A DNA stretch of 64,000 nt from contig NZ_ATDN01000004.1 of NCBI RefSeq assembly GCF_004014805.1, positions 62,001-126,000 of the forward strand. Reading direction: 5' to 3'. The translations under genes and the position numbers were made by a program. The notes under the pieces were generated by a model. It did no database searches. It saw only the letters and a list, made by a program, of their open reading frames with translations, and was not told the origin of the DNA. The stretch is from Mycolicibacterium elephantis DSM 44368 (GTDB lineage: Bacteria; Actinomycetota; Actinomycetes; Mycobacteriales; Mycobacteriaceae). This document shows, piece by piece, positions 42,765 through 50,614 of the stretch (positions are counted from its first letter, which is position 1; the number at the start of each line of letters is the position of its first letter).

Positions 42765-44263
42765 ACCCGTCGATCGGCATCATCGGCGCCGGCCCCGGCG
42801 GGCTGGCCCTGGGAATCTTCCTGCGCAAAGCGGGGTTTCGGGACTTCACGATCTTCGACCGTGAAGGCGGCGTCGGGGGCACCTGGCGGATCAACACCTA
42901 TCCGGGGCTGGCGTGCGACGTTAAGTCGCACCTGTACTCCTACTCCTTCGACCTGAACGCCGACTGGTCTCGACTGTGGTCGGCGCAGCCGGAGATCCTG
43001 GAGTACTTCGAGAACTGCGCGCGCCGCTACGCACTCGAACCGAACCTGCGGCTGCACACCGAGATCGTCGCGGCGCACTGGGACGCCCAGGGCACCAAAT
43101 GGCGGCTCACCGACGCCGACGGCGCCACGTATGACTTCGACATCGTGGTGTCCGCGGTCGGCCTGTTCACCCGGCCGCTGCTGCCCGACCTGGTCGAAGA
43201 AGAGCCGTTCAGCGGAACGCTGATGCACACCGCCCGCTGGGACCACTCGGTGGACCTCACCGGCGCCCGGGTGGCCGTGCTGGGTACGGGATCGACCGCG
43301 TCGCAGCTGATTCCCGAAGTCGCGAAGGTCGCCAAGAAGGTGTATTCGGTGCAGCGCTCGCCCACATGGGTGCTGCCCAAACCCGACCGGCCCTACTCCG
43401 AACGCGAGAAGTGGGTCTTTCGCCATGTTCCGTTCGCCAAGAAGATCTACCGCACCCGGCTGTGGCTGCGCAGCGAGGCCAACATCTCGGTGATCGAGCA
43501 CGGCAGCGACAAGACCCAGGAGTTCAGGGAGATCGCGCTGCGGGGGCTCGAGGCCAACGTGCCCGACGCCGAACTGCGCGCCAAGCTGACCCCCGATCAC
43601 CCGATGGGCTGTAAACGGCTGGTGTTCGCCACCGACTATCTGCAGACGCTGACCCAGCCGCACGTCGAGGTGGTCGCCAGCCCCGCTCGGGCGCTGCGCG
43701 CCCGAAGCCTGGTCACCGAGGACGGCACCGAACTCGACGTCGACGTGGTGCTGTGCGCCACGGGCTATGCCGCTGCCGACTATCTGGGCCAGATCGACGT
43801 CGTCGGCGAGCACGGAACGACGTTGCGGCACAGGTGGCGCGACGGCGCACACGCCTATCTGGGCATGACCGTGCCCGGGTTCCCGAACTTCTTCATGCTC
43901 TACGGCCCCAACACCAACGTCGGCTCCAACAGCGTCATCTTCATCCTCGAGGCGCAAGCACATTATGTGGTCCGCGCGCTCAAGTACATGCGGCGCAAGG
44001 GCAAGTCGTATGTGGCGGTCCGGCCGTCGACCATGGCGGCGTTCCTCACCAAGATCGACGAGTGGATGCAGGGCACCGTGTGGCTCACCCGGTGCAGCAA
44101 CTACTTCCGCGCCGCCAACGGCCGAGTGGTGACCCAGTGGCCGCGCAGCGCCCGCGCGTTCTGGTCGATGACGCGCCGCTTCCGGCCCGCCGACTACACG
44201 TTCGATCCGCCGACGCAGTCCGATGCCGCGGTCCGCGAGGCGCACACGACGGCCAACCGGTAG
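42761..44263 (+). CDS. FAD-dependent Baeyer-Villiger-type monooxygenase
   Basis: A 500-residue flavoprotein monooxygenase. FAD is bound by IGIIGAGPGGLALGIFLRKA, then GGVGGTWRINTYPGLACD. The Baeyer-Villiger fingerprint FxGxxxHxxxW is present as FSGTLMHTARW near residue 147, followed by the NADPH motif VAVLGTGSTASQLIP. The end (YGPNTNVGSNSVIF) is also family-typical. Such enzymes insert oxygen next to a ketone to give an ester or lactone. An in-frame ATG at 42746 would add five residues, but its GGAGGG is too close. Confidence 0.92.
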   Translation: MNPSIGIIGAGPGGLALGIFLRKAGFRDFTIFDREGGVGGTWRINTYPGLACDVKSHLYSYSFDLNADWSRLWSAQPEILEYFENCARRYALEPNLRLHTEIVAAHWDAQGTKWRLTDADGATYDFDIVVSAVGLFTRPLLPDLVEEEPFSGTLMHTARWDHSVDLTGARVAVLGTGSTASQLIPEVAKVAKKVYSVQRSPTWVLPKPDRPYSEREKWVFRHVPFAKKIYRTRLWLRSEANISVIEHGSDKTQEFREIALRGLEANVPDAELRAKLTPDHPMGCKRLVFATDYLQTLTQPHVEVVASPARALRARSLVTEDGTELDVDVVLCATGYAAADYLGQIDVVGEHGTTLRHRWRDGAHAYLGMTVPGFPNFFMLYGPNTNVGSNSVIFILEAQAHYVVRALKYMRRKGKSYVAVRPSTMAAFLTKIDEWMQGTVWLTRCSNYFRAANGRVVTQWPRSARAFWSMTRRFRPADYTFDPPTQSDAAVREAHTTANR

Positions 44264-44269
44264 CCGACC

Positions 44270-45211
44270 GTGAGCTTCGTCGCGCGTCTCGACCCCGCGC
44301 TGCGCCACCTCGCCGAGGCCCGCACCGATCTGTCATCGGGGGTGCTTGGCGCGGTGCGGGATTCGTTGAACCAGCGCCGCGCCGAGGCCGCCGCAAGGGT
44401 GGACACCGCCGGCGTGGAGATCGAGGACCGCGCGGTGGCTTCGGTGCCGGTGCGGATCTATCGGGGCGCCTCGTCACCGGCTCCCGCGGTGCTCTACTGC
44501 CATTCGGGAGCTTTCGTGCTGGGAAACCTCGACACCGACCACCGGCAGTGCGTGGAGTTCGCCAGGCGTGGCCGCTGCACGGTGATCTCCGTCGACTACC
44601 GGTTGGCTCCCGAGCACCCGTACCCGGCCGCGGTGCACGACGTCACGGCCGTGCTCGACGGTGTGGTCGCCGACGCGGTGGACCTCGGGATCGACCCGGA
44701 TCGGCTGGCGGTGGCGGGCAGCAGCGCCGGTGGCGCGCTGGCGGCGCGGCTGGCCCAGCGGTCCGCCGCCAAAGCCGCGCCGCCCGTGGTGTTTCAGCTG
44801 CTGCATCAACCGGTGCTCGACGACCGGCCCACCGAGTCGAAGCAGGAGTTCGACACCACCCCCGGGTTCGACGGCCCCGCCGCGGACACGATGTGGCACC
44901 ACTACCTGGCGGGCCGGCAGGCCTGCGACGATGCCGCCCCGGCGCGGGCCACCGAGTTGTCCGGTGCGCCAAAGACGTTGATCACCTGCTCCGAGCTCGA
45001 CCCGTTGCGCGACGAAGCGATCGACTACGCCACGCGGTTGATGCGCGCCGGGGTGTCGACCGATTTGCACGTCTACGGCGGTACGTGTCACGGGTTCGAC
45101 TCGCTGCTGCCGGAGTGGGAGGTCAGCGAGCAGCTGTTCGTGCTTCAGGGCGCCGCGCTGCGCAGGGCACTGCACGGCGACGCCGCGCTCAGGATCCGGC
45201 CAGTTCCTTAG
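44270..45211 (+). CDS. Alpha/beta-hydrolase of the hormone-sensitive-lipase group
   Basis: A 313-residue esterase. The oxyanion loop is YCHSGAFVLGN (HGGG variant), DYRLAPEHPYPAAVHDV is the group signature, the nucleophile elbow is AGSSAGGALAARLA, the Asp is in SELDPLRDEAIDYA and the His in GGTCHGFDSLLPEW, so the triad is complete. It is the last gene of the operon after the Baeyer-Villiger enzyme and is the natural candidate to open its ester or lactone product. The end overlaps the opposite SRPBCC gene by 23 bases. Confidence 0.92.
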   Translation: MSFVARLDPALRHLAEARTDLSSGVLGAVRDSLNQRRAEAAARVDTAGVEIEDRAVASVPVRIYRGASSPAPAVLYCHSGAFVLGNLDTDHRQCVEFARRGRCTVISVDYRLAPEHPYPAAVHDVTAVLDGVVADAVDLGIDPDRLAVAGSSAGGALAARLAQRSAAKAAPPVVFQLLHQPVLDDRPTESKQEFDTTPGFDGPAADTMWHHYLAGRQACDDAAPARATELSGAPKTLITCSELDPLRDEAIDYATRLMRAGVSTDLHVYGGTCHGFDSLLPEWEVSEQLFVLQGAALRRALHGDAALRIRPVP

Positions 45212-45662
45212 CCACTGCGGCGTGGTAGGCGTCGATGTGCGCGGGGTTGACCGTCCGGAAGAGCCCGTCCGGCAACGGCGCATGCTTGTAGGCCTCGATC
45301 GTCATCGTCCTGGTGAACAACGTGATGTCTTCGCCGGGTTGGCTGAAGTGGTAGTGCACCGTGATGCGGCCCTCCATGCCGCCGTTGCCGTCGGCGTCGT
45401 GGCCGAGGCGGCCGACCGAGTTGAACACCCATATGGTCGGGCGCATGGCGATCGCCAGGTGCCAGGTGAAGATCCGGTTCCCGTCGGGCCCGGACTCCGT
45501 CCACGTGTCGCCGACCTTCAGCGGCAGCGTCTCGGGTAGACCCCCGATGTGCGCACTGCCCGGATAGGTCTTCGTCCAGTTGGCCGGGTTGGTGACGAAG
45601 TCATAGATCGTCTCGGGCCGGTGAGCGAACGCGGTTTCCGACGTCGTGGTGACGATTCCCAA
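45189..45662 (-). CDS. SRPBCC-family protein
   Basis: A 157-residue protein with a START/SRPBCC fold: TTSETAFAHRPETIYDFVTN, NWTKTYPGSAHIGGLP, KVGDTWTESGPDGNRIFTWH and a C-terminal helix (FRTVNPAHIDAYHAAVAKEL). The family binds hydrophobic ligands in a deep pocket. The TTG at 45662 is used as the start, with AAGG upstream; the frame is open to 45713, into operator copy 5, but that part is Cys-rich and not family-like. Convergent with the hydrolase. Confidence 0.82.
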   Translation of the reverse strand: MGIVTTTSETAFAHRPETIYDFVTNPANWTKTYPGSAHIGGLPETLPLKVGDTWTESGPDGNRIFTWHLAIAMRPTIWVFNSVGRLGHDADGNGGMEGRITVHYHFSQPGEDITLFTRTMTIEAYKHAPLPDGLFRTVNPAHIDAYHAAVAKELAGS

Positions 45663-45699
45663 GGTGACGCCCTTCTGTGGTGAATGACCGCAGCATACT

Positions 45700-45723
45700 T
45701 TACAAAAATGCACGCAAATGTCA
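45700..45723. promoter_or_regulatory. 24-bp operator copy 5 (SRPBCC / acyl-CoA dehydrogenase)
   Basis: TTACA (45700-45704), 14 bases, TGTCA (45719-45723). The acyl-CoA dehydrogenase GTG lies exactly 34 bases from the left edge, as for the P450 gene at copy 3. Confidence 0.82.
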
Positions 45724-45733
45724 CGGTGTTCAG

Positions 45734-46903
45734 GTGGACTTCTCGCACGTGCAACTCTCCGATGAGGACCGGGCGTTCCGTGACGAGCTGCGCGACCTGC
45801 TGCGCAGCATCGTGACCGACGACGTCATCCGTCGCGACCGCGAGACCGGCGAGAACTTCGACGAGGGTGTGCATCTGGCGCTCGGGGAGCGCGGTCTTCT
45901 GGCCGCGGACTTCAAACCCGAGTCCGAGGGCGGATTCAGCGCCGTGCGCCGGCGCGTCTGGGAGCTGGAGATCGGGCGCGCGCACACGCCGTGGTTTCAC
46001 TGGCCGACCACCGCGATGGTGGCGCACACCCTCGACCAGTTCGCCACACCCGAGCTGAAGGAAGAGGTGCTACCGAAGGTGCTCTCCGGGCATTACCGGC
46101 TGTGCCTGGGCTACACCGAACCCGAGGGCGGCTCGGACGTCGCGACCTGCAAGACACGCGCGGTGCGCGAAGCGGATGGATCGAGCTGGATCATCAACGG
46201 CTCCAAGATGTTCACCTCCAACGCGCACAACGCGCAGTTCGTCTTCCTGGTCACCAACACCGATCCGGATGCGCCCAAACATCAGAGCCTGACCATGTTC
46301 CTGGTGCCGCTGGACTCCCCGGGCGTGGAGATCCAGCCGTTGCGCACCGTCGACGGCGACCGCACCAACATCACCTACTACAGCGACGTACGCGTCTCGG
46401 ACCGGTATCGCGTCGGCGAGGTCAACGGGGGCTGGGCGGTGTTGCGCGAAGCGCTCAACGCCGAGCACGGCACCGTCGAACGCGATGCGCAGGGCCTGCA
46501 GAAGCTGGCCACGATGAGCGAGCACGTGCTGCTGCTGGCCGAGGCCATCGACCGGATCGCGGCCGTGGCCACCGACGACGACTCCGTGCGCTACCGGCTC
46601 GGCCGCGCCATCGCCCGCATGGAGGCGGCGATGAGCACCCCGGAGATGTTCGGGCGCGTCGCGATCGCGCAGACGATGCGCGACGTATCACCGGATCTGA
46701 TGGACATTCTCGGTGCCGCGGGAGCCCTGCCCGTTGATGTCGACGGCGCCGCCGACGACGGGGGAGCCGAGTACATCTTCCGGCTGGCGTGTCCGACCGG
46801 CATCTACGGCGGCACGCTCGAGGTGTTCCGCAACATGATCGCCCAGCACGCGCTGGGGTTGGGCCGCCCGAACTATTCACCGCCGGCCAAGCGGCCCGCC
46901 TAG
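45734..46903 (+). CDS. Acyl-CoA dehydrogenase
   Basis: A 389-residue FAD-dependent acyl-CoA dehydrogenase. Family parts: SDEDRAFRDELRDLLRSIV, LCLGYTEPEGGSDVATCKTR (flavin-binding), WIINGSKMFTSNAHNAQFVF and the C-terminal helices. The usual catalytic Glu position near the C-terminus reads IYGGTLEVFRNMIAQHALGL, the sequence seen in many mycobacterial FadE proteins of steroid or branched-chain pathways. The GTG start gives the first helix directly, has no ribosome site, and lies 34 bases from operator copy 5. It would introduce a double bond into a CoA-activated acid. Confidence 0.93.
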   Translation: MDFSHVQLSDEDRAFRDELRDLLRSIVTDDVIRRDRETGENFDEGVHLALGERGLLAADFKPESEGGFSAVRRRVWELEIGRAHTPWFHWPTTAMVAHTLDQFATPELKEEVLPKVLSGHYRLCLGYTEPEGGSDVATCKTRAVREADGSSWIINGSKMFTSNAHNAQFVFLVTNTDPDAPKHQSLTMFLVPLDSPGVEIQPLRTVDGDRTNITYYSDVRVSDRYRVGEVNGGWAVLREALNAEHGTVERDAQGLQKLATMSEHVLLLAEAIDRIAAVATDDDSVRYRLGRAIARMEAAMSTPEMFGRVAIAQTMRDVSPDLMDILGAAGALPVDVDGAADDGGAEYIFRLACPTGIYGGTLEVFRNMIAQHALGLGRPNYSPPAKRPA

Positions 46904-47832
46904 AGTTTCGCGATCACCTCGCCGGCGAGCAGATCCAGCGTTTCGTCGGAGCCGCGGTCGTGGGTGAACAGCACGATCTGGTCGAAGCCGAGTTCGCGCA
47001 GCTGCTGCAGGCGGTCGACGATCGCGGGCGGCGTGCCGACCAGCCCGCCCTCCTCGAGCCCGAACGCGGGTAGCCCGAAACGCTTTTCGGCCAGCTCGCG
47101 CACCGACGCCAAGGACGCATCGTCGGGCGCCAACGCCATCACCGCCTCGACCGACAGTACGATCGTCGACGGATCCCGGCCGACCTCTTCGCAGATCGAG
47201 CGCAACACCGACGTCTTGTGCTCGAGCTCACCGAGCGCGTAGGTGGGCACGTTCCACACGTCGGCGTAGCGCGCCACCAACGGCAACGTGTACTTCTCGC
47301 CGACACCGCCCACCACGATCGGGGGGCGCGGCCGACGCGTCGGGCCGGGCTTGATCGGCATGTCCCGCACGGTGAAATGCCTGCCGGCGAAGTCGATCAC
47401 CTCGTTCGCGAACGCCTGGTGCAAGATCTCCAGCGTCTCGCCGAGCCGTTCGGAGCGGTCCCGGAACGTCCCCCAGTCCAGCCCGGCCCGGTTGTGCTCG
47501 TCCTCGATCGACCCGCTGCCGATGCCCAGCTGAAGTCGGCCCGCCGAGATGTGATCGAGCGTCGTCACCATCTTGGCCAGCACCGCGGGATGGCGAAACT
47601 GGTTGCACAGCACCATATGTCCGACATCGATGCGTTCGGTGTGGGCGAGCAGCGCGGTCGCCAACGTCCAGGCCTCCAGCGACGGGTAGTCGGGCACACC
47701 CGGCCCGTAGAGGTGGTCGTAGAGCCACACCGAGTCGATGCCGAGCTGCTCGCACCGCCGGGTGCGATGCAGGATCTGCTCGTATGTGAAGCCCATCTGG
47801 GGCAGGTACACGCCGATCTCCGGCTTGCTCAT
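46900..47832 (-). CDS. LLM-class F420-dependent oxidoreductase
   Basis: A 310-residue luciferase-like TIM-barrel protein: IGVYLPQMGFTYEQIL, QLGIDSVWLYDHLYGPG, VGHMVLCNQFRHPAVLAKM and GRLQLGIGSGSIEDEH are standard. Such enzymes in mycobacteria use F420 or FMN. The ATG at 47832 is chosen; the frame is open upstream but without family features. Its stop overlaps the end of the acyl-CoA dehydrogenase gene by three bases. Confidence 0.9.
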   Translation of the reverse strand: MSKPEIGVYLPQMGFTYEQILHRTRRCEQLGIDSVWLYDHLYGPGVPDYPSLEAWTLATALLAHTERIDVGHMVLCNQFRHPAVLAKMVTTLDHISAGRLQLGIGSGSIEDEHNRAGLDWGTFRDRSERLGETLEILHQAFANEVIDFAGRHFTVRDMPIKPGPTRRPRPPIVVGGVGEKYTLPLVARYADVWNVPTYALGELEHKTSVLRSICEEVGRDPSTIVLSVEAVMALAPDDASLASVRELAEKRFGLPAFGLEEGGLVGTPPAIVDRLQQLRELGFDQIVLFTHDRGSDETLDLLAGEVIAKL

Positions 47833-47948
47833 GGACGCGGTTTCCCATCCTCTGGTCGCCGTTGTGGCGCGCGGGCTGTACATTCGGCTGCCCGCATGGT
47901 AACGACATTCTCACAAATCGAGAAGACTGTTCTGGAGCGGAGCACCTC

Positions 47949-48866
47949 ATGCGGTTCACGTTCACCCATCCGATGCACAGCCATCCCTACAACCCGGAGT
48001 TGGTGACGGGGGCGGGCATCGCCGCGGTCGCCGCCGCCGCCGAGAAGGCCGGCTTCTCCGGGTTCGGGTTCACCGACCACCCGGCGCCCACCGAGCGGTG
48101 GTTGCAGGCCGGTGGGCATGACGCGGTGGATCCGTTCGTGGCAATGGGTTTCGCCGCGGCCACCACGACGACGCTGCGGCTCGTCCCCAACATCGTGGTG
48201 TTGCCGTACCGCAACCCGTTCGTGGTCGCCAAGGCGGGCGCCACGCTGGACCTGCTGTCGCAGGGCCGGTTCACGCTCGCGGTCGGCGTGGGCTATCTCA
48301 AGCGGGAGTTCACGGCGCTGGGGGTGGAGTTCGACGAACGCGCGGTGCTGTTCGAAGAGGCGTTGGAGGTCATCCGCGGGATCTGGACCACCGACGACTT
48401 CTCCTATCAGGGCCGCCATTTCACCGCCGAGAGCATCACCGCGCACCCGCGCCCGGTGAGCGACCCGCACCCGCCGATCTGGATCGGCGGCAACACCGCG
48501 GCCGCGCGCAGGCGGGTCGTCAAGTTCGGTGACGGCTGGTGCCCGTTCGCCGCGCCGGCCATGCTGGCCAAGACCGCACGCACCGCGGAGATGGACGCCG
48601 ACCGCCTGGCCGTGGGCGTCGACGATCTGCGCCGGCGTTTCGACGAGGCCGGCCGCGACTTCTCCGCGATCGACATCACGTTCACCAACCCCGACGGCGG
48701 AACTCCCGGCACCGACGATTTCAACGCCGAGGCCTACCTTTCCGGCCTGGAAAAGCTTGCCGCCGTGGGAGTCACGTGGGTGCAGGTCGGTCTGCCCGGC
48801 GACAGCCTGGCCCATGTGCTCGACACCATCGAGGAGTTCGGCACGTCGGTGATCGACCAGGCCTGA
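47949..48866 (+). CDS. LLM-class F420-dependent oxidoreductase
   Basis: A 305-residue luciferase-like enzyme: FTFTHPMHSHPYNPELVTG, AEKAGFSGFGFTDHPAP, NIVVLPYRNPFVVAKAGATL, GRFTLAVGVGYLKREFTALG and HPPIWIGGNTAAARRRVV. GGAG (47939-47942) lies six bases before the ATG, so this gene, unlike several neighbours, has a normal leader. It is divergent from the LLM gene at 46900. A flawed half-match of the operator (CTCACAAATCG, 47910-47920) occurs in the spacer but does not keep the 24-base frame. Confidence 0.9.
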   Translation: MRFTFTHPMHSHPYNPELVTGAGIAAVAAAAEKAGFSGFGFTDHPAPTERWLQAGGHDAVDPFVAMGFAAATTTTLRLVPNIVVLPYRNPFVVAKAGATLDLLSQGRFTLAVGVGYLKREFTALGVEFDERAVLFEEALEVIRGIWTTDDFSYQGRHFTAESITAHPRPVSDPHPPIWIGGNTAAARRRVVKFGDGWCPFAAPAMLAKTARTAEMDADRLAVGVDDLRRRFDEAGRDFSAIDITFTNPDGGTPGTDDFNAEAYLSGLEKLAAVGVTWVQVGLPGDSLAHVLDTIEEFGTSVIDQA

Positions 48867-48870
48867 GCGT

Positions 48871-48927
48871 CGAATCTGAAGTTATGCACGCGATCTCACG
48901 CGAAAAGCGGACACAAGCTCAGATTCG
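48871..48927. terminator. Hairpin between convergent LLM and DUF427 genes
   Basis: CGAATCTGA (48871-48879) pairs perfectly with TCAGATTCG (48919-48927). The right arm covers the stop region of the leftward gene. No T tract. Confidence 0.5.
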
Positions 48928-49611
48928 GCGGCCGGAAGCGGGCTGCGGGAGTTCGGCCGACACGTCGGCGCGTTCGGTGTCGAAGCTGAGAAAGCCTTTG
49001 ATGGGCAGGGTTTCGGGCAGCGGGTCGTCATAGCTCCAGGCCACGTCGGCCACGACACGGTCGCCTCGCACCGCCGACCAGTAGGTGGCATAGCCCTTGT
49101 AGTTGCAGTAGCTCGTGGTGTCGGAGCGCTGCAGCAGATCGGTGCGGACGTGAGACGGATCGACGTAGAGCCGTGTCTGCACCGCGGTCTCGAACACGAT
49201 GACGGTGTCGGTGGTGTCCACCAGCGTCGCGCCGTCGACCGCGACGCGCAGACGCCGGCTGGTGGGACGACAGTCGACGCGGTGATAGGGATTCGGCGGG
49301 TAGTGCACGAGCTGGCGGCCTTCCTCGAGCCAGGTGTCCACCGCGTCCCACGGCACCCGCACGAACCCGGGCGCCTCCGGAACGGGTTCGTGCGGAAGGT
49401 CGCCGACCTCGCCGGCGGGAAACGCGTAGCTGAGCGGATGGTCGCACCGGTGCACCAGCAGGGCGCCTTCGGTGTCGATGACCACCCGGCCGTCGCGCAC
49501 GGCCTGCACCCGCCGGGGGTGCGGCTCGACATAGACCACCTCGGGGATCGGGGGAGCGAACCATCCGGCGGGGTCCCTGCTCAACGGGCCACGCCCGGCC
49601 ACCAGACTCAT
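48919..49611 (-). CDS. DUF427-domain protein
   Basis: A 230-residue protein with two DUF427-type halves. The first contains RRVQAVRDGRVVIDTEGALL and the second VAVDGATLVDTTDTVIVFET, with the DUF427 hallmark TSYCNYKGYATYWSAVRG near residue 165 and VAWSYDDPLP after it. DUF427 proteins are common in actinobacteria; activity is unknown. The ATG at 49611 begins MSLVAGRGPLSRDPAGW; an in-frame GTG at 49626 is closer to the operator (copy 6) and cannot be excluded. Confidence 0.87.
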   Translation of the reverse strand: MSLVAGRGPLSRDPAGWFAPPIPEVVYVEPHPRRVQAVRDGRVVIDTEGALLVHRCDHPLSYAFPAGEVGDLPHEPVPEAPGFVRVPWDAVDTWLEEGRQLVHYPPNPYHRVDCRPTSRRLRVAVDGATLVDTTDTVIVFETAVQTRLYVDPSHVRTDLLQRSDTTSYCNYKGYATYWSAVRGDRVVADVAWSYDDPLPETLPIKGFLSFDTERADVSAELPQPASGRRI

Positions 49612-49631
49612 GGAACCTACTCTCACAGCCT

Positions 49632-49655
49632 TTACAGATCGACGCAATAGTGTCA
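49632..49655. promoter_or_regulatory. 24-bp operator copy 6 (DUF427 / hypothetical gene)
   Basis: TTACA (49632-49636), 14 bases, TGTCA (49651-49655), between two divergent genes. A GTG again occurs 34 bases from the left edge (49666), although here the downstream gene probably starts at 49722. Confidence 0.78.
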
Positions 49656-49721
49656 CCCTCTATGCGTGCCGCGGGCTGGCCCGTCGACCGGCACGCGATG
49701 GACTGATCGGATAGGACAGAC

Positions 49722-50261
49722 ATGGCGACCCGACCCGTCACCGCGCGCGACGATGCGCACGAAGGCGCTGGGATTCTCAATCGGCCCCAACTGAGCGTGA
49801 TCGCCGCGGACATGGTCGATCTGGTGTCGTCGTCGGGCGGATGGCTCTACGACCGCGCCCGGGCCGGTTGGACGGTCAACGTGCTCGTCGGTGCTGCCCG
49901 GGAGGTGCGCCCGCTGACGATCCTGGGCGCCACACCGGTTTTCGCGGACGCGACGTCGATTCTCGAAGCCACGGACGCGTTCGCCGTCAGCGCCGACCTG
50001 CTGCGCCGCGACGCGCGGGTGTGCGAGCAGGTCCTGCGTCTGTGGAACGCGGGGACCACCGAGGTGACGGTGTGGGGGACGTCGTGGCCGGACCAGCTGG
50101 GCCGTCGTATCGATCCCGTGCAGCACCGCCTGAGCGTGGCCGCGCGGGCGTTCAAGGCTCGTGCACTGGCCGCCGCGCGGGCGGCGCACCAAGAGGTCGC
50201 CGCCACCGAGACCCTGTTCGACCTCGGGTCGGAAGCGTTTCGGCCGCTGTACCCCGTCTAG
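49722..50261 (+). CDS. Conserved mycobacterial protein of unknown function
   Basis: A 179-residue alpha/beta protein. AGGACA lies six bases before the ATG. Visible parts: AADMVDLVSSSGGWLYDRAR, WTVNVLVGAAREVRPLTILG, an acidic helix (ADATSILEATDAFAVSADLL) and TTEVTVWGTSWPDQLGRRID, ending with an Ala-rich helix. I recognise no named domain. It is the last gene on the plus strand under operator copy 6 and ends the catabolic island. Confidence 0.78.
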   Translation: MATRPVTARDDAHEGAGILNRPQLSVIAADMVDLVSSSGGWLYDRARAGWTVNVLVGAAREVRPLTILGATPVFADATSILEATDAFAVSADLLRRDARVCEQVLRLWNAGTTEVTVWGTSWPDQLGRRIDPVQHRLSVAARAFKARALAAARAAHQEVAATETLFDLGSEAFRPLYPV

Positions 50262-50268
50262 CGGATGT

Positions 50269-50532
50269 CTAGCGGATCCAGCCGCGGCGGCGCAGCCACC
50301 AGTCACGCGCGACCGCGATGACGATGAGCGCCGCGAACCCGATGAGGAACATGTCCTCGACGCGACCGACGTGGTTGCCGCGCATCATGATCAGCAGAAA
50401 CGCCGCCGCCAGCAGCCCGCCGATGTGGATGAACTTGGGGTTCTCCTTCGACCAGCCCCACTCGGCCGACGGCACGTCCTCGACGTCGACAGAGTTCGCG
50501 CCGGTTCGTCGCTCAAGCTCGGTGCTGGGCAC
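50269..50532 (-). CDS. DUF2631 small membrane protein
   Basis: An 87-residue protein with two membrane segments: [15 protein letters not shown] and [15 protein letters not shown], split by GNHVGRVED, and a basic end WLRRRGWIR. The N-terminal [15 protein letters not shown] is the DUF2631 signature. It corresponds to Rv2876 near dxr-rip1 in M. tuberculosis. Here synteny with the core region resumes. Function unknown. Confidence 0.92.
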   Translation of the reverse strand: MPSTELERRTGANSVDVEDVPSAEWGWSKENPKFIHIGGLLAAAFLLIMMRGNHVGRVEDMFLIGFAALIVIAVARDWWLRRRGWIR

Positions 50533-50614
50533 GGCTGCTCCTTAGCGGTCGGTCTTCGGTGCTAGCCGACATTCTGACATAGGCCTACTACGCGCCGCCG
50601 TAGGGTGAGTCCTC

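Noticed and set aside
47910..47935. Seventh operator copy between the two LLM genes
   Set aside because: TCACAAATCG resembles one half-site, but the second half is missing at the 24-base distance and the downstream gene has an ordinary ribosome site.
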